Positions 44,045 to 53,194 are shown, numbered from the stretch's first letter. The stretch is DNA of 64,000 bases from Paraflavisolibacter caeni (GCF_025628885.1 NZ_JAOTIF010000027.1:1-64000), one strand, 5' to 3'. The notes: generated from the letters alone by a model not told the origin. Translations and numbers: made by a program.

Positions 44045-44362
44045 ATGCCTACACGAAAGTAAGGGTATAGTTATTATAAATGTTTATGCAAATGTCCAAA
44101 GAACTTGCAAAATCAAAAATAATATTCAATAAACGGCTTACACATTAATAATTCTATTGAGTATTAGCAGAAAAGCAACATCATTAATTAAATGTGAAAT
44201 TTTATAACATTATTTAAATAGATCAATGATCGTGTGGTTTCAGCTCATTCTTAAATGGAGCTCCACTGTTTGTTAATTTTTCTGTCATATTTTAAGCACA
44301 CAGCTGTATTACCGCTTTTCTGGTGTTATTTCGCAAACCACTACAACATTCCTTTTGAGGCA
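44045..44362. other. AT-rich divergent gap between two small membrane-protein genes
   Basis: These 318 bases lie between divergent starts (44044 minus, 44363 plus). I see no gene and no exact promoter match; the stretch is more than two-thirds A and T. It presumably holds both promoters. Confidence 0.45.
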
Positions 44363-44653
44363 ATGAAGAAATTTTTATCAGTTATCATGATTTTCCTGGC
44401 CTGTTTTGGTTTTACGGCAAAGCTTATGCAATTGGATAAGTTTTACGGCACTGAGCTCGTGGCCAAGGGATGTAGTGAAGCTGATGAGGATGGTGAAAAA
44501 GAGAAAAAAGACAAAGAAGCCAATGAACAAATTGTATTTCATACAGAAATTGGCTTCATAGCGTTTGCCCTTATTGCCACTCAGAATTACCATCAGTCAT
44601 CGTTCTCCAAAGGTTATGTCAGTAGCCCGTATAATCCTCCCGACTTTCTATAA
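44363..44653 (+). CDS. Small exported protein with Pro-containing C-terminus
   Basis: I place the start at the ATG at 44363 because the upstream part of the frame is poor in composition. The 96-residue protein has a signal-like start (MKKFLSVIMIFLACFGFTAK) and a charged middle (DEDGEKEKKDKEANE). A second moderately hydrophobic piece (IGFIAFALIAT) is followed by a tail that ends YNPPDFL. No known family. It may be functionally linked to the divergent gene at 43679, with which it shares layout. It is 216 bases upstream of the second carbonic anhydrase. Confidence 0.6.
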   Translation: MKKFLSVIMIFLACFGFTAKLMQLDKFYGTELVAKGCSEADEDGEKEKKDKEANEQIVFHTEIGFIAFALIATQNYHQSSFSKGYVSSPYNPPDFL

Positions 44654-44868
44654 ACGCTAGCCTGCTATTGTTTCTTAATACAAGATCTGTCAGTGATCTT
44701 AATGGAAAACTTGTTTTATGAGTCCAACTATAGCAGGTTAAAATTATTGTACATAATATCTAAACTGAAGCTGACCTGTTCAGACAGTAACAACCTTCAG
44801 TTATTAAAATATGAAAGATCTAATCAATAATCATATCCCTTTTTGTTTAAATTAAAAACTACTTTAAG

Positions 44869-45564
44869 ATGAGGACGTTAAACAAAGAATTGCAACAGCA
44901 AATAACACCAGCGAAAGCATTAGAACTCTTAAAGGAAGGCAACAGCCGCTTTATTAATAATTTAAAATATAACCGTAACCTGCTGCAACAGGTCAACGAA
45001 ACTACTGAGGGTCAATGGCCATTTGCCGTGATCCTGAGTTGTATTGATAGCCGCACATCCGCAGAATTAATATTTGACCAAGGACTTGGTGATATTTTCA
45101 GTGTCCGTATTGCGGGCAATATTGTAAATGAAGACATCCTGGGCAGCATGGAGTTTGCCTGCAAAGTGACTGGTTCCAAGTTGATCGTTGTATTGGGACA
45201 CACCAGGTGCGGAGCCGTTAAAGGCGCCTGCGATCATGTGGAAATGGGTAATCTTACAGCCTTGCTTTCCAAGTTGCGCCCAGCGATTGACGATGAGACC
45301 ACTACTACTACTAATCGCAATTCAAAGAACAGTGAATTCGTGGAAAATGTAGCGACCATCAATGTCAGGCGTACTGTAGAGGCTATCAAGGAACGCAGTT
45401 ATTTACTCCATGAAATGATTGAAAAGGGTGAGGCAGGTATTTGTGGCGCTATGTATAATGTTGAAACCGGTAAGGTTGAGTTTTATGAAGATACTTTTGA
45501 GATCCATGACGAGGTGGAGGCCCCGATGAACCACGATCAAGTGGAAGGAGGTGTTTTATCTTAA
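44869..45564 (+). CDS. Second beta-class carbonic anhydrase
   Basis: The 231-residue protein carries the beta-carbonic anhydrase zinc ligands C58, H111, C114 (SCIDSRTS; GHTRCGAVKGA) and the D60/R62 dyad. It is of a different subclass from the enzyme at 41013: the motifs are CIDSRTS and HTRCGA rather than CSDSRVP and HYGCGG, closer to the cyanobacterial and plant-type or CynT-like group. It converts CO2 to bicarbonate. The N-terminal 45 residues have no signal peptide. It is on the plus strand and lies between the small exported gene and the TerC gene. Confidence 0.93.
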   Translation: MRTLNKELQQQITPAKALELLKEGNSRFINNLKYNRNLLQQVNETTEGQWPFAVILSCIDSRTSAELIFDQGLGDIFSVRIAGNIVNEDILGSMEFACKVTGSKLIVVLGHTRCGAVKGACDHVEMGNLTALLSKLRPAIDDETTTTTNRNSKNSEFVENVATINVRRTVEAIKERSYLLHEMIEKGEAGICGAMYNVETGKVEFYEDTFEIHDEVEAPMNHDQVEGGVLS

Positions 45565-45679
45565 TAATCTAAATAAGCCGTCCTACATACTGCCGGGACG
45601 AAGGGTGAATGGTCAAACAATAGTGCAACGGAACAATGGCATCACTTTAACAAGCAGTATCAATCTATAACCATTAGTC

Positions 45680-46441
45680 ATGAATGCAGAAATCATTATT
45701 TCCTTACTGACCCTTATTGCTTTGGAGGTTGTATTGGGCATTGATAATATTATCTTTATTTCCATACTTGCTTCCCGCTTACCCCAAAATCAGCAGAGAA
45801 AAGCAAGGCGGCTGGGTATCTTGTTGGCCATGTTCCTGAGGCTGGGGTTATTGTCACTTATTTCTCTGATTATCAAATTAGAATCGGATCTATTTTCAGG
45901 TTTAGGTGTTGGCATTTCAGGAAGAGACCTGATTCTGATCCTTGGAGGCTTGTTCTTATTATATAAGAGTTCCAAAGAGATCTATCATAAAATGGAGGGA
46001 GAGGAAGGCGACCAAACCAAGGCAATACATGCAGACTCTTTTGGAAGTGTGCTTGTACAAATCCTGATCATGGATATGGTATTTTCCATTGACTCTATTA
46101 TCACTGCTGTTGGACTGGTGGACCAGGTGTGGGTGATGTACGTGGCGGTGATTGTTACTGTAGGTATTATGCTTTTTGCATCGGAGCCTGTAAGCAATTT
46201 TGTTAATGAGCATCCTGCCTTTAAAATGCTGGCGTTAAGCTTTTTGTTGCTGATCGGTTGTGCTCTGGTAGGAGAAGGACTTGATTTCCACATTCCGAAG
46301 GGATACATTTACTTCTCGATGGCGTTCGCCTTCTTTGTAAACCTTATCCAGATGAGGATGAACAGGAAAAAGACGGTCCCTGTTCATGTGCACGAGCATT
46401 ATACGGAAGAGGAAGCTAAAGTGAACAAGGATATGATCTAA
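45680..46441 (+). CDS. TerC-family integral membrane protein
   Basis: The 253-residue protein has about seven membrane helices and the TerC-family acidic residues inside helices: LIALEVVLGIDNIIFISIL at the start and LIMDMVFSIDSIITAVG in the middle. These two repeats with conserved Asp are typical of the Mn2+ or other divalent-metal exporters and chaperones of the TerC superfamily. Tellurium resistance is only a historical name. The C-terminal tail is His-rich (VHVHEHYTEEE), consistent with metal handling. It is convergent with the Alx-like gene, also a TerC protein, across a shared terminator. Confidence 0.9.
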   Translation: MNAEIIISLLTLIALEVVLGIDNIIFISILASRLPQNQQRKARRLGILLAMFLRLGLLSLISLIIKLESDLFSGLGVGISGRDLILILGGLFLLYKSSKEIYHKMEGEEGDQTKAIHADSFGSVLVQILIMDMVFSIDSIITAVGLVDQVWVMYVAVIVTVGIMLFASEPVSNFVNEHPAFKMLALSFLLLIGCALVGEGLDFHIPKGYIYFSMAFAFFVNLIQMRMNRKKTVPVHVHEHYTEEEAKVNKDMI

Positions 46442-46461
46442 GAAAACTGAGATCGTCAATC

Positions 46462-46505
46462 AAAGAAAAGCCGTCTACTTTGAATGAGGTAGGCGGCTTT
46501 TCTTT
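46462..46505. terminator. Shared terminator of two convergent TerC genes
   Basis: AAAGAAAAGCCGTCTAC (46462-46478) pairs with GTAGGCGGCTTTTCTTT (46489-46505) apart from one G-U pair, around a 10-base loop. The stem includes the last codons of the minus-strand gene (stop at 46475). A/T tails serve both directions. Confidence 0.85.
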
Positions 46506-47401
46506 GCGATCTTATTCCACAACCCTGAAGCCACCAATACAATAGCAATGAATATTAGGGAAGCCCAAATCGGAATTTTAAACACTTCAGACAGAACCAT
46601 TTTGAGGCCGATGAATACAAGAATGATGGCCAGCCCATAGCGCAGATAGGGGAAGCGCCTGATGACGCCTTCCAAAGCAAAGTAGAGGGAACGTAAACCA
46701 AGAATGGCGAAGACATTGGATGTGTACACTATAAAAGGGTCTTCAGTAATGGCGAAGATGGCGGGGATGGAATCCACAGCAAAGATGATATCGCTGAATT
46801 CTATGGAAAGGAGACAGAGAAAAAGCGGTGTGGCCAGGTTCTTACCATCAACAGTTACAAAGAAATCGTGGCCGTGGAGCTCAGTAGTTGCCTTACCTTT
46901 TTTGGTGAACCAGCGCACCAGGGGGTTGTCTTCCGGATGTATCTTTTCGATTGGCTCTTTAAACATTTTGTAACCAGTATATATTAAGAAGACGCCGAAG
47001 ATGTAAATAATCCAGTGGAACTTAGTAATGAGAAAGGTGCCTGCTGCAATGAAGATGCCCCGCATAATGAGCGCTCCAATCACTCCCCAGAACAATACGC
47101 GGTGTTGGTATTTGGCAGGGATTTTAAAGAATGAGAACAGCAGAACAAACACAAAGATGTTGTCAACACTTAGTGATTTTTCTATCAGATAGCCGGTGAG
47201 ATATTCCAGGGCCGGCTGTTGGCCCATGCTGTAATAGATCCATCCATTGAAGATCAGGGCCAGAGTGATCCAGACACCTGACCAGGCCAGGGCTTCTTTG
47301 AAGGTTACAGGTTTATCTTTTTTGTGGAAAACCCCTAAATCCAGTGCCAGCATCAGCAGCACAAAAGCATTGAAGAGAATCCAAGGTAAGATGCCGTTCA
47401 T
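46475..47401 (-). CDS. TerC/Alx-family membrane protein
   Basis: The 308-residue protein has about nine membrane helices. The first acidic motif reads LIEKSLSVDNIFVFVLLFS and the second LSIEFSDIIFAVDSIPAIFA, as in Alx of E. coli, which is a manganese exporter controlled by pH and Mn2+. The central loop is charged (FKEPIEKIHPEDNPLVRWF). It begins LALDLGVFHKKDKPVTFKEA, which also fits Alx. I searched upstream by eye for a yybP-ykoY-type Mn riboswitch and found nothing convincing. It converges with another TerC protein at 45680-46441. Confidence 0.92.
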   Translation of the reverse strand: MNGILPWILFNAFVLLMLALDLGVFHKKDKPVTFKEALAWSGVWITLALIFNGWIYYSMGQQPALEYLTGYLIEKSLSVDNIFVFVLLFSFFKIPAKYQHRVLFWGVIGALIMRGIFIAAGTFLITKFHWIIYIFGVFLIYTGYKMFKEPIEKIHPEDNPLVRWFTKKGKATTELHGHDFFVTVDGKNLATPLFLCLLSIEFSDIIFAVDSIPAIFAITEDPFIVYTSNVFAILGLRSLYFALEGVIRRFPYLRYGLAIILVFIGLKMVLSEVFKIPIWASLIFIAIVLVASGLWNKIAKKSRLPHSK

Positions 47402-47692
47402 TACAATTGGTTTACGAGCAATAATCTTCTAAAAACAGTTTAGCATTTATTGCAATTGCTGTACCTGAAAGCAACCGGGACCATTAAAATCATGCTTGTT
47501 TATCCAGATTATTCTATAAACATGCACTCGTTAACGGGGGATAAAATTTAATTACAAAGAAAAAAGTGCCTAATTATTCCAGACTTTATAATATTGTATC
47601 CCTATTTTCAATGCTTCAAGGGGAATATAGCTGATTAACAGCGCTAATACCCTTGATTAAAAATTAATACGTTCACTGTAAAATTTATTCCT

Positions 47693-48439
47693 ATGTCTTC
47701 CGGTCCTGTTGAAGTGAAGGATGAAGTGTTTAAAGAGGAAATTCAAAAAGCTTCAGACTTCAAGTTTGGCGAAAAGGTGGTTAAGGTGTTTGATGATATG
47801 GTCAACCGCTCTGTCCCCTTTTATGAAGAAATGCAAAGAATGATTGGCGAAATCGCTGCCGACCATGCCCTCAAAGGCACCAATATTTATGACCTGGGGT
47901 GTTCTACCGGCACCACCATGATCAATATGAATGAGCATATAGACCCCTCTATTCAATTTATTGGTATTGATGACTCCAAGGAAATGCTGACCAAATGCCG
48001 CAGCAAGCTCAAGGAAGTGGGCTTTACCCGTCCATTTAAATTAGAGGAAGCAGACCTCAACCAGAAGGTGCACATAGAAAATGCTTCGGTGGTGGTGCTC
48101 TGCCTGACCCTACAGTTTGTAAGACCCATTTACCGGGAGAAGCTCCTGAAAAGGATTGTAGAGGGGCTGCAACCCGGGGGCATCCTGATATTGGTGGAAA
48201 AGATACTGGCAGAGGAAAACTCTTACAACAGGGACTTTATTAAGTATTATTATGACATGAAGCGCAGGCATTCATATAGCGAAATGGAAATTTCCCAAAA
48301 AAGGGAAGCCCTGGAAAACATCCTAATCCCCTATAAGCTTTCGGAAAACATCCTGATGCTCAAAGAAGCAGGGTTTGGGCATTGCGAGGTATTTTTTAAG
48401 TGGTACAATTTCTCTGGTATTATTGCAGAAAAAAAATAA
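47693..48439 (+). CDS. cmoA: CmoA-type carboxy-S-adenosylmethionine synthase
   Basis: The 248-residue protein follows E. coli CmoA closely over its length: FDDMVNRSVPFYEEM near the start, the SAM loop IYDLGCSTGTT (residues 65-75), VVLCLTLQFV, and RRHSYSEMEISQKREALEN, the block that contains residues needed for prephenate and carboxy-SAM chemistry. CmoA makes carboxy-SAM from SAM and prephenate. In enterics the product is used by CmoB to carboxymethylate tRNA uridine-34. Here no cmoB is adjacent; the next gene, 6 bases later, encodes a membrane methyltransferase. The start ATG at 47693 is family-like. Confidence 0.93.
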   Translation: MSSGPVEVKDEVFKEEIQKASDFKFGEKVVKVFDDMVNRSVPFYEEMQRMIGEIAADHALKGTNIYDLGCSTGTTMINMNEHIDPSIQFIGIDDSKEMLTKCRSKLKEVGFTRPFKLEEADLNQKVHIENASVVVLCLTLQFVRPIYREKLLKRIVEGLQPGGILILVEKILAEENSYNRDFIKYYYDMKRRHSYSEMEISQKREALENILIPYKLSENILMLKEAGFGHCEVFFKWYNFSGIIAEKK

Positions 48440-48445
48440 GATTTA

Positions 48446-49168
48446 ATGATTAAGATTGGTAATTTCTTTTTTAGGTACCGAAACCTGCTGTTTATTGTAC
48501 TGTATTTAGCCCTGTTTATTCCCTCTCCTGCGATCTTTTCCCCTGAAGTATTTGGGGAACAGTATTACCTGTGGCCCATTATTATAGGTTTGTTGGTCAC
48601 TGTTTCCGGGCAGTTGATCCGGGGGGTTACCATAGGCCTTGCCTATATCATTCGTGGGGGAAAGCAAGGAAAGGTGTATGCGGAAGACCTGGTCACGCAG
48701 GGCATTTTCAATCATTGCCGTAACCCTTTGTATGTAGGCAACATTTTGATGCTTGTCGGGGTAGGCATTCTTTCCAACTCTCTGATCTACCTGCTGGTTT
48801 TCATTCCCTTCTTCCTGTTTGTATACCAGGCGATCGTGCTGGCGGAGGAAAACTTCCTACGGGGTAAGTTTGGGCAGCAGTTTGAAGCGTACTGCCAGCG
48901 GGTGAACCGCTGGGTACCCAATCTCAGGGGTATTGGTGCGACATTTCAGGGAATGCATTTCAGGTGGAGGCGGTGGATACTCAAAGAATACAATACTCAA
49001 TATGTGTGGCTGAGTGGGATTACCCTCATTTTATTACTGAAATATGATGAGCTCACAGGCTACGATACTTCTTTGCGGAATACATTACTGGTAGTGATCC
49101 TGTCCTTGCTTTTACTTATGTATCTTTTTGTGCGGTATTTGAAGAAGTCAGGCAAGATGAAAGAGTGA
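48446..49168 (+). CDS. ICMT/PEMT-like membrane methyltransferase
   Basis: The 240-residue protein has about six membrane helices. The motif cluster of the isoprenylcysteine carboxyl methyltransferase / phospholipid N-methyltransferase superfamily is visible: HCRNPLYVGNILMLVGVG, then AEENFLRGKFGQQFEAYCQ and RVNRWVPN. These residues bind SAM and place the catalytic site at the membrane face. Substrates in bacteria are mostly unknown lipids or prenylated compounds. It is 6 bases after cmoA, so the two are almost surely translated together. This suggests that it uses carboxy-SAM, or another linked step (inference). A 40-base palindromic terminator follows. Confidence 0.88.
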   Translation: MIKIGNFFFRYRNLLFIVLYLALFIPSPAIFSPEVFGEQYYLWPIIIGLLVTVSGQLIRGVTIGLAYIIRGGKQGKVYAEDLVTQGIFNHCRNPLYVGNILMLVGVGILSNSLIYLLVFIPFFLFVYQAIVLAEENFLRGKFGQQFEAYCQRVNRWVPNLRGIGATFQGMHFRWRRWILKEYNTQYVWLSGITLILLLKYDELTGYDTSLRNTLLVVILSLLLLMYLFVRYLKKSGKMKE

Positions 49169-49190
49169 CGTCTGAACCAGGATTGGAAGG

Positions 49191-49230
49191 AAGAAGATGG
49201 GCAATGTGTCGACACATTGCCCATCTTCTT
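49191..49230 (+). terminator. 40-base perfect palindromic terminator after the methyltransferase gene
   Basis: The whole interval is self-complementary around the centre at 49210/49211 (AAGAAGATGGGCAATGTG followed by TCGA and the complementary arm), with T-rich sequence after it. It lies 22 bases past the stop codon at 49168. Confidence 0.9.
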
Positions 49231-49479
49231 TTGTGTCGATTGATTTGTTTCTGAGAAAATAAGAGAGGGAAGTGTATTTTATTTGTATAAATATGCCAAT
49301 TTCGCGGCCGGAATGCGAAACCGTGTTGGACATTTTATACTTTTATCCCGTGCTGAACGGGTGAAAAGGCTTTAACTCAGAGGCGCATTGCTTGTTTTAG
49401 TCGAAGCAAACCAGCAGGAACAACTAAAACGATTGCTATTTGATTTTATTAGATCAACCATATATAAACAAAGTGTTTT

Positions 49480-51393
49480 ATGTCTTACCCTTTTCAGATT
49501 AAAACTTATGAAGAGTACCAAAGGGCTTATAAAAGAAGTGTAGATGACCCGGAAGGCTTCTGGGCTGATGTGGCCAGTTCTTTTTCCTGGCGCAAACGTT
49601 GGAATAAAGTGCTGGACTGGAATTTTAAAGAGCCTCATGTAGAATGGTTCTCTGGCAGTAAGCTGAATATTACTGAAAACTGCCTCGATCGTCACCTGCT
49701 GAATTTAGGAAACAAACCCGCTATTATCTGGGAACCTAATGATCCAGAAGAACATCACCGTGTTTTAACTTACAGGAATCTTTACGACAAGGTGTGCCAG
49801 TTCTCCCATGTGTTGAAAAACAATGGTGTGAAGAAGGGTGACCGTGTATGCATTTATATGGGCATGATCCCTGAGCTTGCCATTGCCGTTTTGGCCTGTG
49901 CCCGCATTGGTGCTATCCACTCCGTGATCTTTGGCGGCTTCTCTGCACAAAGCATTGCAGACCGTCTTCAGGATGCCAAGGCTGAATACATTGTGACCTG
50001 CGACGGTGCTTTCCGTGGCGCGAAGGATATTCCGCTGAAGAATGTGATTGACGATGCCCTGATTGCCTGCCCGTTTGTGAAGAGGGTGATCGTGTGTACG
50101 CGCACCCGCACTCCAGTAAGTATGATCAAAGGCCGTGATGTATGGTGGGAAGATGAAATTAAAAAAGTGGAAACGCTGGGACTGAACCATTTCGAGGCTG
50201 AAGAAATGGATGCGGAAGATGAGTTGTTTATCCTGTACACTTCAGGATCTACCGGCAAGCCTAAGGGTGTTGTGCATACCTGCGGTGGCTATATGGTATT
50301 TACTGCTTACTCTTTTGTGAATGTATTCCAATATACCCCAGGGGATGTTCATTTCTGTACTGCGGATATTGGCTGGATCACTGGTCATAGCTATATTCTT
50401 TACGGACCGTTGGCCTCAGGGGCGACTACCCTGATGTTTGAGGGTGTTCCAACCTGGCCTGATGCCGGACGTTTATGGCAAATTGTAGATAAATACAAGG
50501 TTAATGTATTATATACTGCTCCGACAGCCATCCGTTCTCTTATGGGCTTTGGACTGGAACCATTTGAAGGCACCGATCTTTCTTCTTTAAAAGTTCTGGG
50601 AACTGTAGGTGAGCCCATTAACGAAGAGGCATGGCACTGGTACGATGAGCATGTGGGCAAGAAGAGATGTCCTATTGTGGATACCTGGTGGCAGACTGAA
50701 ACAGGAGGAATCCTGATTTCGAATATGGCGGGTGTTACGCCAGCCAAACCAGCCCATGCGACGTTGCCGTTGCCGGGAGTGCAGCCGATACTGGTGGATG
50801 AAAATGGTGTAGAGGTTACAGGCAATCCTGCCGCTGGCAACCTTTGCATCAAAGCTCCATGGCCATCTATTATTAGGACTACTTATGGCGATCATGAACG
50901 TTGCAGGCAGACTTATTTTTCAACTTACGAGAACCTGTACTTTACAGGCGATGGCGCCCTTAGGGATGCAGATGGCAACTACCGCATTACAGGGCGTGTA
51001 GATGATGTGTTGAACGTGAGCGGTCACCGCATAGGCACAGCCGAAGTGGAGAATGCGATCAATATGCACGCGGGCGTGGTGGAAAGTGCTGTAGTGGGTT
51101 ACCCGCATGACATCAAGGGACAAGGCATTTATGCTTATGTGATTTGCCAGGATATGCACACAGATGAATCGCATATGAGGTTGGATATTTTGCAAACGGT
51201 TTCCCGGATCATTGGTCCTATTGCGAAGCCGGATAAGATACAGTTTGTGAGCGGATTACCAAAGACGAGGAGCGGTAAGATCATGAGGAGGATATTGAGG
51301 AAGATTGCGGAAGGTGAGAAGAATAATTTGGGTGATACGACGACGTTGTTAGATCCGAGTGTGGTGGAAGAGATTGCGGAAGGAAAACTCTAA
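49480..51393 (+). CDS. acsA: Acetyl-CoA synthetase (AMP-forming)
   Basis: The 637-residue enzyme shows the full ANL-superfamily set: P-loop YTSGSTGKPKGVVHT, DTWWQTETGG, YFTGDGALRDADGNYRITGR, DDVLNVSGHRIGTAEVE and the C-terminal PKTRSGKIMRR whose lysine (near residue 605) is the acetylation switch in other species. It activates acetate with ATP and CoA. The length is normal. It stands alone, with a 249-base gap in front. The last 150 bases use AGG and GCG codons more than the rest, without an obvious cause. A hairpin of the dispersed GAATGACGAAT type follows. Confidence 0.96.
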   Translation: MSYPFQIKTYEEYQRAYKRSVDDPEGFWADVASSFSWRKRWNKVLDWNFKEPHVEWFSGSKLNITENCLDRHLLNLGNKPAIIWEPNDPEEHHRVLTYRNLYDKVCQFSHVLKNNGVKKGDRVCIYMGMIPELAIAVLACARIGAIHSVIFGGFSAQSIADRLQDAKAEYIVTCDGAFRGAKDIPLKNVIDDALIACPFVKRVIVCTRTRTPVSMIKGRDVWWEDEIKKVETLGLNHFEAEEMDAEDELFILYTSGSTGKPKGVVHTCGGYMVFTAYSFVNVFQYTPGDVHFCTADIGWITGHSYILYGPLASGATTLMFEGVPTWPDAGRLWQIVDKYKVNVLYTAPTAIRSLMGFGLEPFEGTDLSSLKVLGTVGEPINEEAWHWYDEHVGKKRCPIVDTWWQTETGGILISNMAGVTPAKPAHATLPLPGVQPILVDENGVEVTGNPAAGNLCIKAPWPSIIRTTYGDHERCRQTYFSTYENLYFTGDGALRDADGNYRITGRVDDVLNVSGHRIGTAEVENAINMHAGVVESAVVGYPHDIKGQGIYAYVICQDMHTDESHMRLDILQTVSRIIGPIAKPDKIQFVSGLPKTRSGKIMRRILRKIAEGEKNNLGDTTTLLDPSVVEEIAEGKL

Positions 51394-51410
51394 GGAATTA
51401 CGAATGATTC

Positions 51411-51459
51411 GAATGACGAATAGGCATAGGTGGAAGAGGCCTTGGCTTATTCGTCATTC
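51411..51459 (+). terminator. GAATGACGAATA hairpin after acsA (dispersed element)
   Basis: GAATGACGAATA (51411-51422) and TATTCGTCATTC (51448-51459) match perfectly around a 25-base loop, followed by TTTTATTTG. The core is shared with the 22304-22352 element. It probably ends acsA transcription. Confidence 0.65.
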
Positions 51460-51493
51460 TTTTATTTGAATTATTTGGAAATCATATGGTTTT

Positions 51494-52072
51494 TCATTTT
51501 TTGATGGTTACGGGGGTACCGATGTTGATATAGCTGTATAATTCTTCTACATCACTCCGTTTGAGAGCGATGCAGCCGTTGGTCCAGTTCTTATAACGGT
51601 CTACAACAAAGTCTTCGTGAGGCCAGGTGCCGTGAATGCCGACGCCGGCCCCGGGAGAGGCATAAGCGGGAATTTCGCCTCTTCGTTTTCTTTCTTCGAA
51701 TTTAGCCAAGCTTTCTCTTGTTGGATAGTCGAGGGCCAGGAAGCGGCTCCACTTATTGTGGTAGCGTTTAGCTGCGATCCTAAAACTTCCTTCTGGTGTG
51801 CAGCGGTCGCCTTCCATTTTTTTATCGGCCAAGGAACTGTTGCCGAAGACTACGGGATATGTAGCGTACCAGCCCTTCGCATCAAATACCTGCAGTTCGT
51901 AGTCTGACTTATCAATCACAATTCGTACAGGAGCGATTGGCAGGGATGAAGGTCTTTTTGCCTTCGTGACTTTGTATGTTGTGAAATTTTTGCTGCTCTT
52001 TTTTTCTGAAGATGGGGTAAATAAATAGCTGCCTCCAATAAGAAGCACGGACAAAAACAAGGCGGTTTTCAT
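51494..52072 (-). CDS. Exported L,D-transpeptidase (YkuD domain)
   Basis: The 192-residue precursor has an N-terminal hydrophobic start (MKTALFLSVLLIGGSYLF), a signal peptide or anchor. The YkuD catalytic domain spans about 45-190, beginning VRIVIDKSDYELQVF and carrying the active-site motif HGTWPHEDF (H147) and NWTNGCIALKRSD (nucleophile C167). L,D-transpeptidases make 3-3 cross-links or attach proteins to peptidoglycan. The short size and single domain are typical. It lies downstream of the OM barrel and sigma/anti-sigma genes on the same strand. Confidence 0.93.
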   Translation of the reverse strand: MKTALFLSVLLIGGSYLFTPSSEKKSSKNFTTYKVTKAKRPSSLPIAPVRIVIDKSDYELQVFDAKGWYATYPVVFGNSSLADKKMEGDRCTPEGSFRIAAKRYHNKWSRFLALDYPTRESLAKFEERKRRGEIPAYASPGAGVGIHGTWPHEDFVVDRYKNWTNGCIALKRSDVEELYSYINIGTPVTIKK

Positions 52073-52243
52073 TTTGGTAATCAGGTTTAGCGGTTAGAAT
52101 GAACTAACGTACTAAAGTTTGATTTTATTTTGCCTGATCACGAAATCTTAACAAAAAGGAAAAGTTGAAGGCTGCTTCCTGGCAGGTAATATTATATAAT
52201 TACATACCAGGAAGGAGCCTTCGAAAGTCTAAATAAACAAGAA

Positions 52244-53092
52244 TCAAAAATAGCTAAACCTTAGTCCTACTGTATATGGAGTTTGGTCCAGGCCTTTGTC
52301 CCACATGTTCTGTGTGGCATAGGAGCCATATAACCGTACTACACCCAGGTTTATTTCGCCGATGTAAGAAATCTTCCAATCGCGCAGGTTGAAGTCGTCA
52401 TGAATTTTGTTCTTTTCGTCATCGTATTTGATCTTATGACGGGATGAATACAGGTATCCGGCACTTACACCTGCGCTAAAGCCAAAACTTTGCTTGCTGT
52501 TGGGTGTAAAGTTGAAGTTGAGCATCATTGGAATGGTAACATAGTCAGCCGCCAGCTTGCTTTTCTTAATCCCTTTCAACGATTCATCCAAAATAATCTT
52601 GGTCGGATCTTCCAAGAAACGAACGGTCTTATTATCAAAGTGGTAGTTGTTCAATTCCAGGCCCAGTCCGTATTTCAGGTATACCACTTTTTTAATGAGG
52701 TTCAGGCGTTGCATAAAGAACCAGAGGTTGACATTCACAGATTTTCCTGTGCGGGCCTTAAGGTCATCTTCAGTCACGCCCTCCTGAACAAAGTCACTGG
52801 CTGCAGCGGCCTCATAGTTGCTTTTATCGTTGTAGTTGGCAAAACCAATGTCCAATACACCCCAATTGGTGTTTGACCTGAAAGGTCCTTTTTTCCAGTT
52901 TGAGATTTTGATTTCTTCATTTTTCCATACGTCGCTCTTATCTCCTTTACGGATAATGACCATCCCACCAACTCTTATTGTATCTTCTCTTTCAATTTTC
53001 GTGGAGTCGGTTTGGACATTCGTAGAGTCAGTCTGGGCAAAGGAAGTTATAACAATTCCGGTTGCAAGGGCCGCAAGTAAAATTCTTTTCAT
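52244..53092 (-). CDS. Outer-membrane beta-barrel protein
   Basis: From the ATG at 53092 the precursor has 282 residues with a signal peptide ending VITSFAQ. After a polar linker (residues 20-60) the rest alternates strands that end in aromatic residues: WGVLDIGFANYNDKSNY, YLKYGLGLELNNYHF, FGFSAGVSAGYLY, LGVVRLYGSYA. It ends in the aromatic TVGLRFSYF, the C-terminal strand signature of outer-membrane barrels. It is a porin-like PF13568 type barrel, found commonly behind sigma/anti-sigma pairs in Bacteroidota. Function unknown. Confidence 0.88.
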   Translation of the reverse strand: MKRILLAALATGIVITSFAQTDSTNVQTDSTKIEREDTIRVGGMVIIRKGDKSDVWKNEEIKISNWKKGPFRSNTNWGVLDIGFANYNDKSNYEAAAASDFVQEGVTEDDLKARTGKSVNVNLWFFMQRLNLIKKVVYLKYGLGLELNNYHFDNKTVRFLEDPTKIILDESLKGIKKSKLAADYVTIPMMLNFNFTPNSKQSFGFSAGVSAGYLYSSRHKIKYDDEKNKIHDDFNLRDWKISYIGEINLGVVRLYGSYATQNMWDKGLDQTPYTVGLRFSYF

Positions 53093-53194
53093 CTTTTGTC
53101 GTGTTAGATATTGTGAATGGTGAATTGTCAATCGTCAATGGCGAATAGTTATCTGTTGCTGATTATCGGTAATGAGCAGCTGGCCATTACTTCA

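Noticed and set aside
47402-47692. yybP-ykoY manganese riboswitch upstream of the Alx-like or cmoA gene
   Set aside because: I could not find the conserved paired loops; only generic AT-rich sequence is present.
51240-51393. Change of codon use (AGG, GCG) in the last 150 bases of acsA as a sign of recombination
   Set aside because: The protein motifs continue normally and a codon drift this short is within normal variation; a compositional test would be needed.
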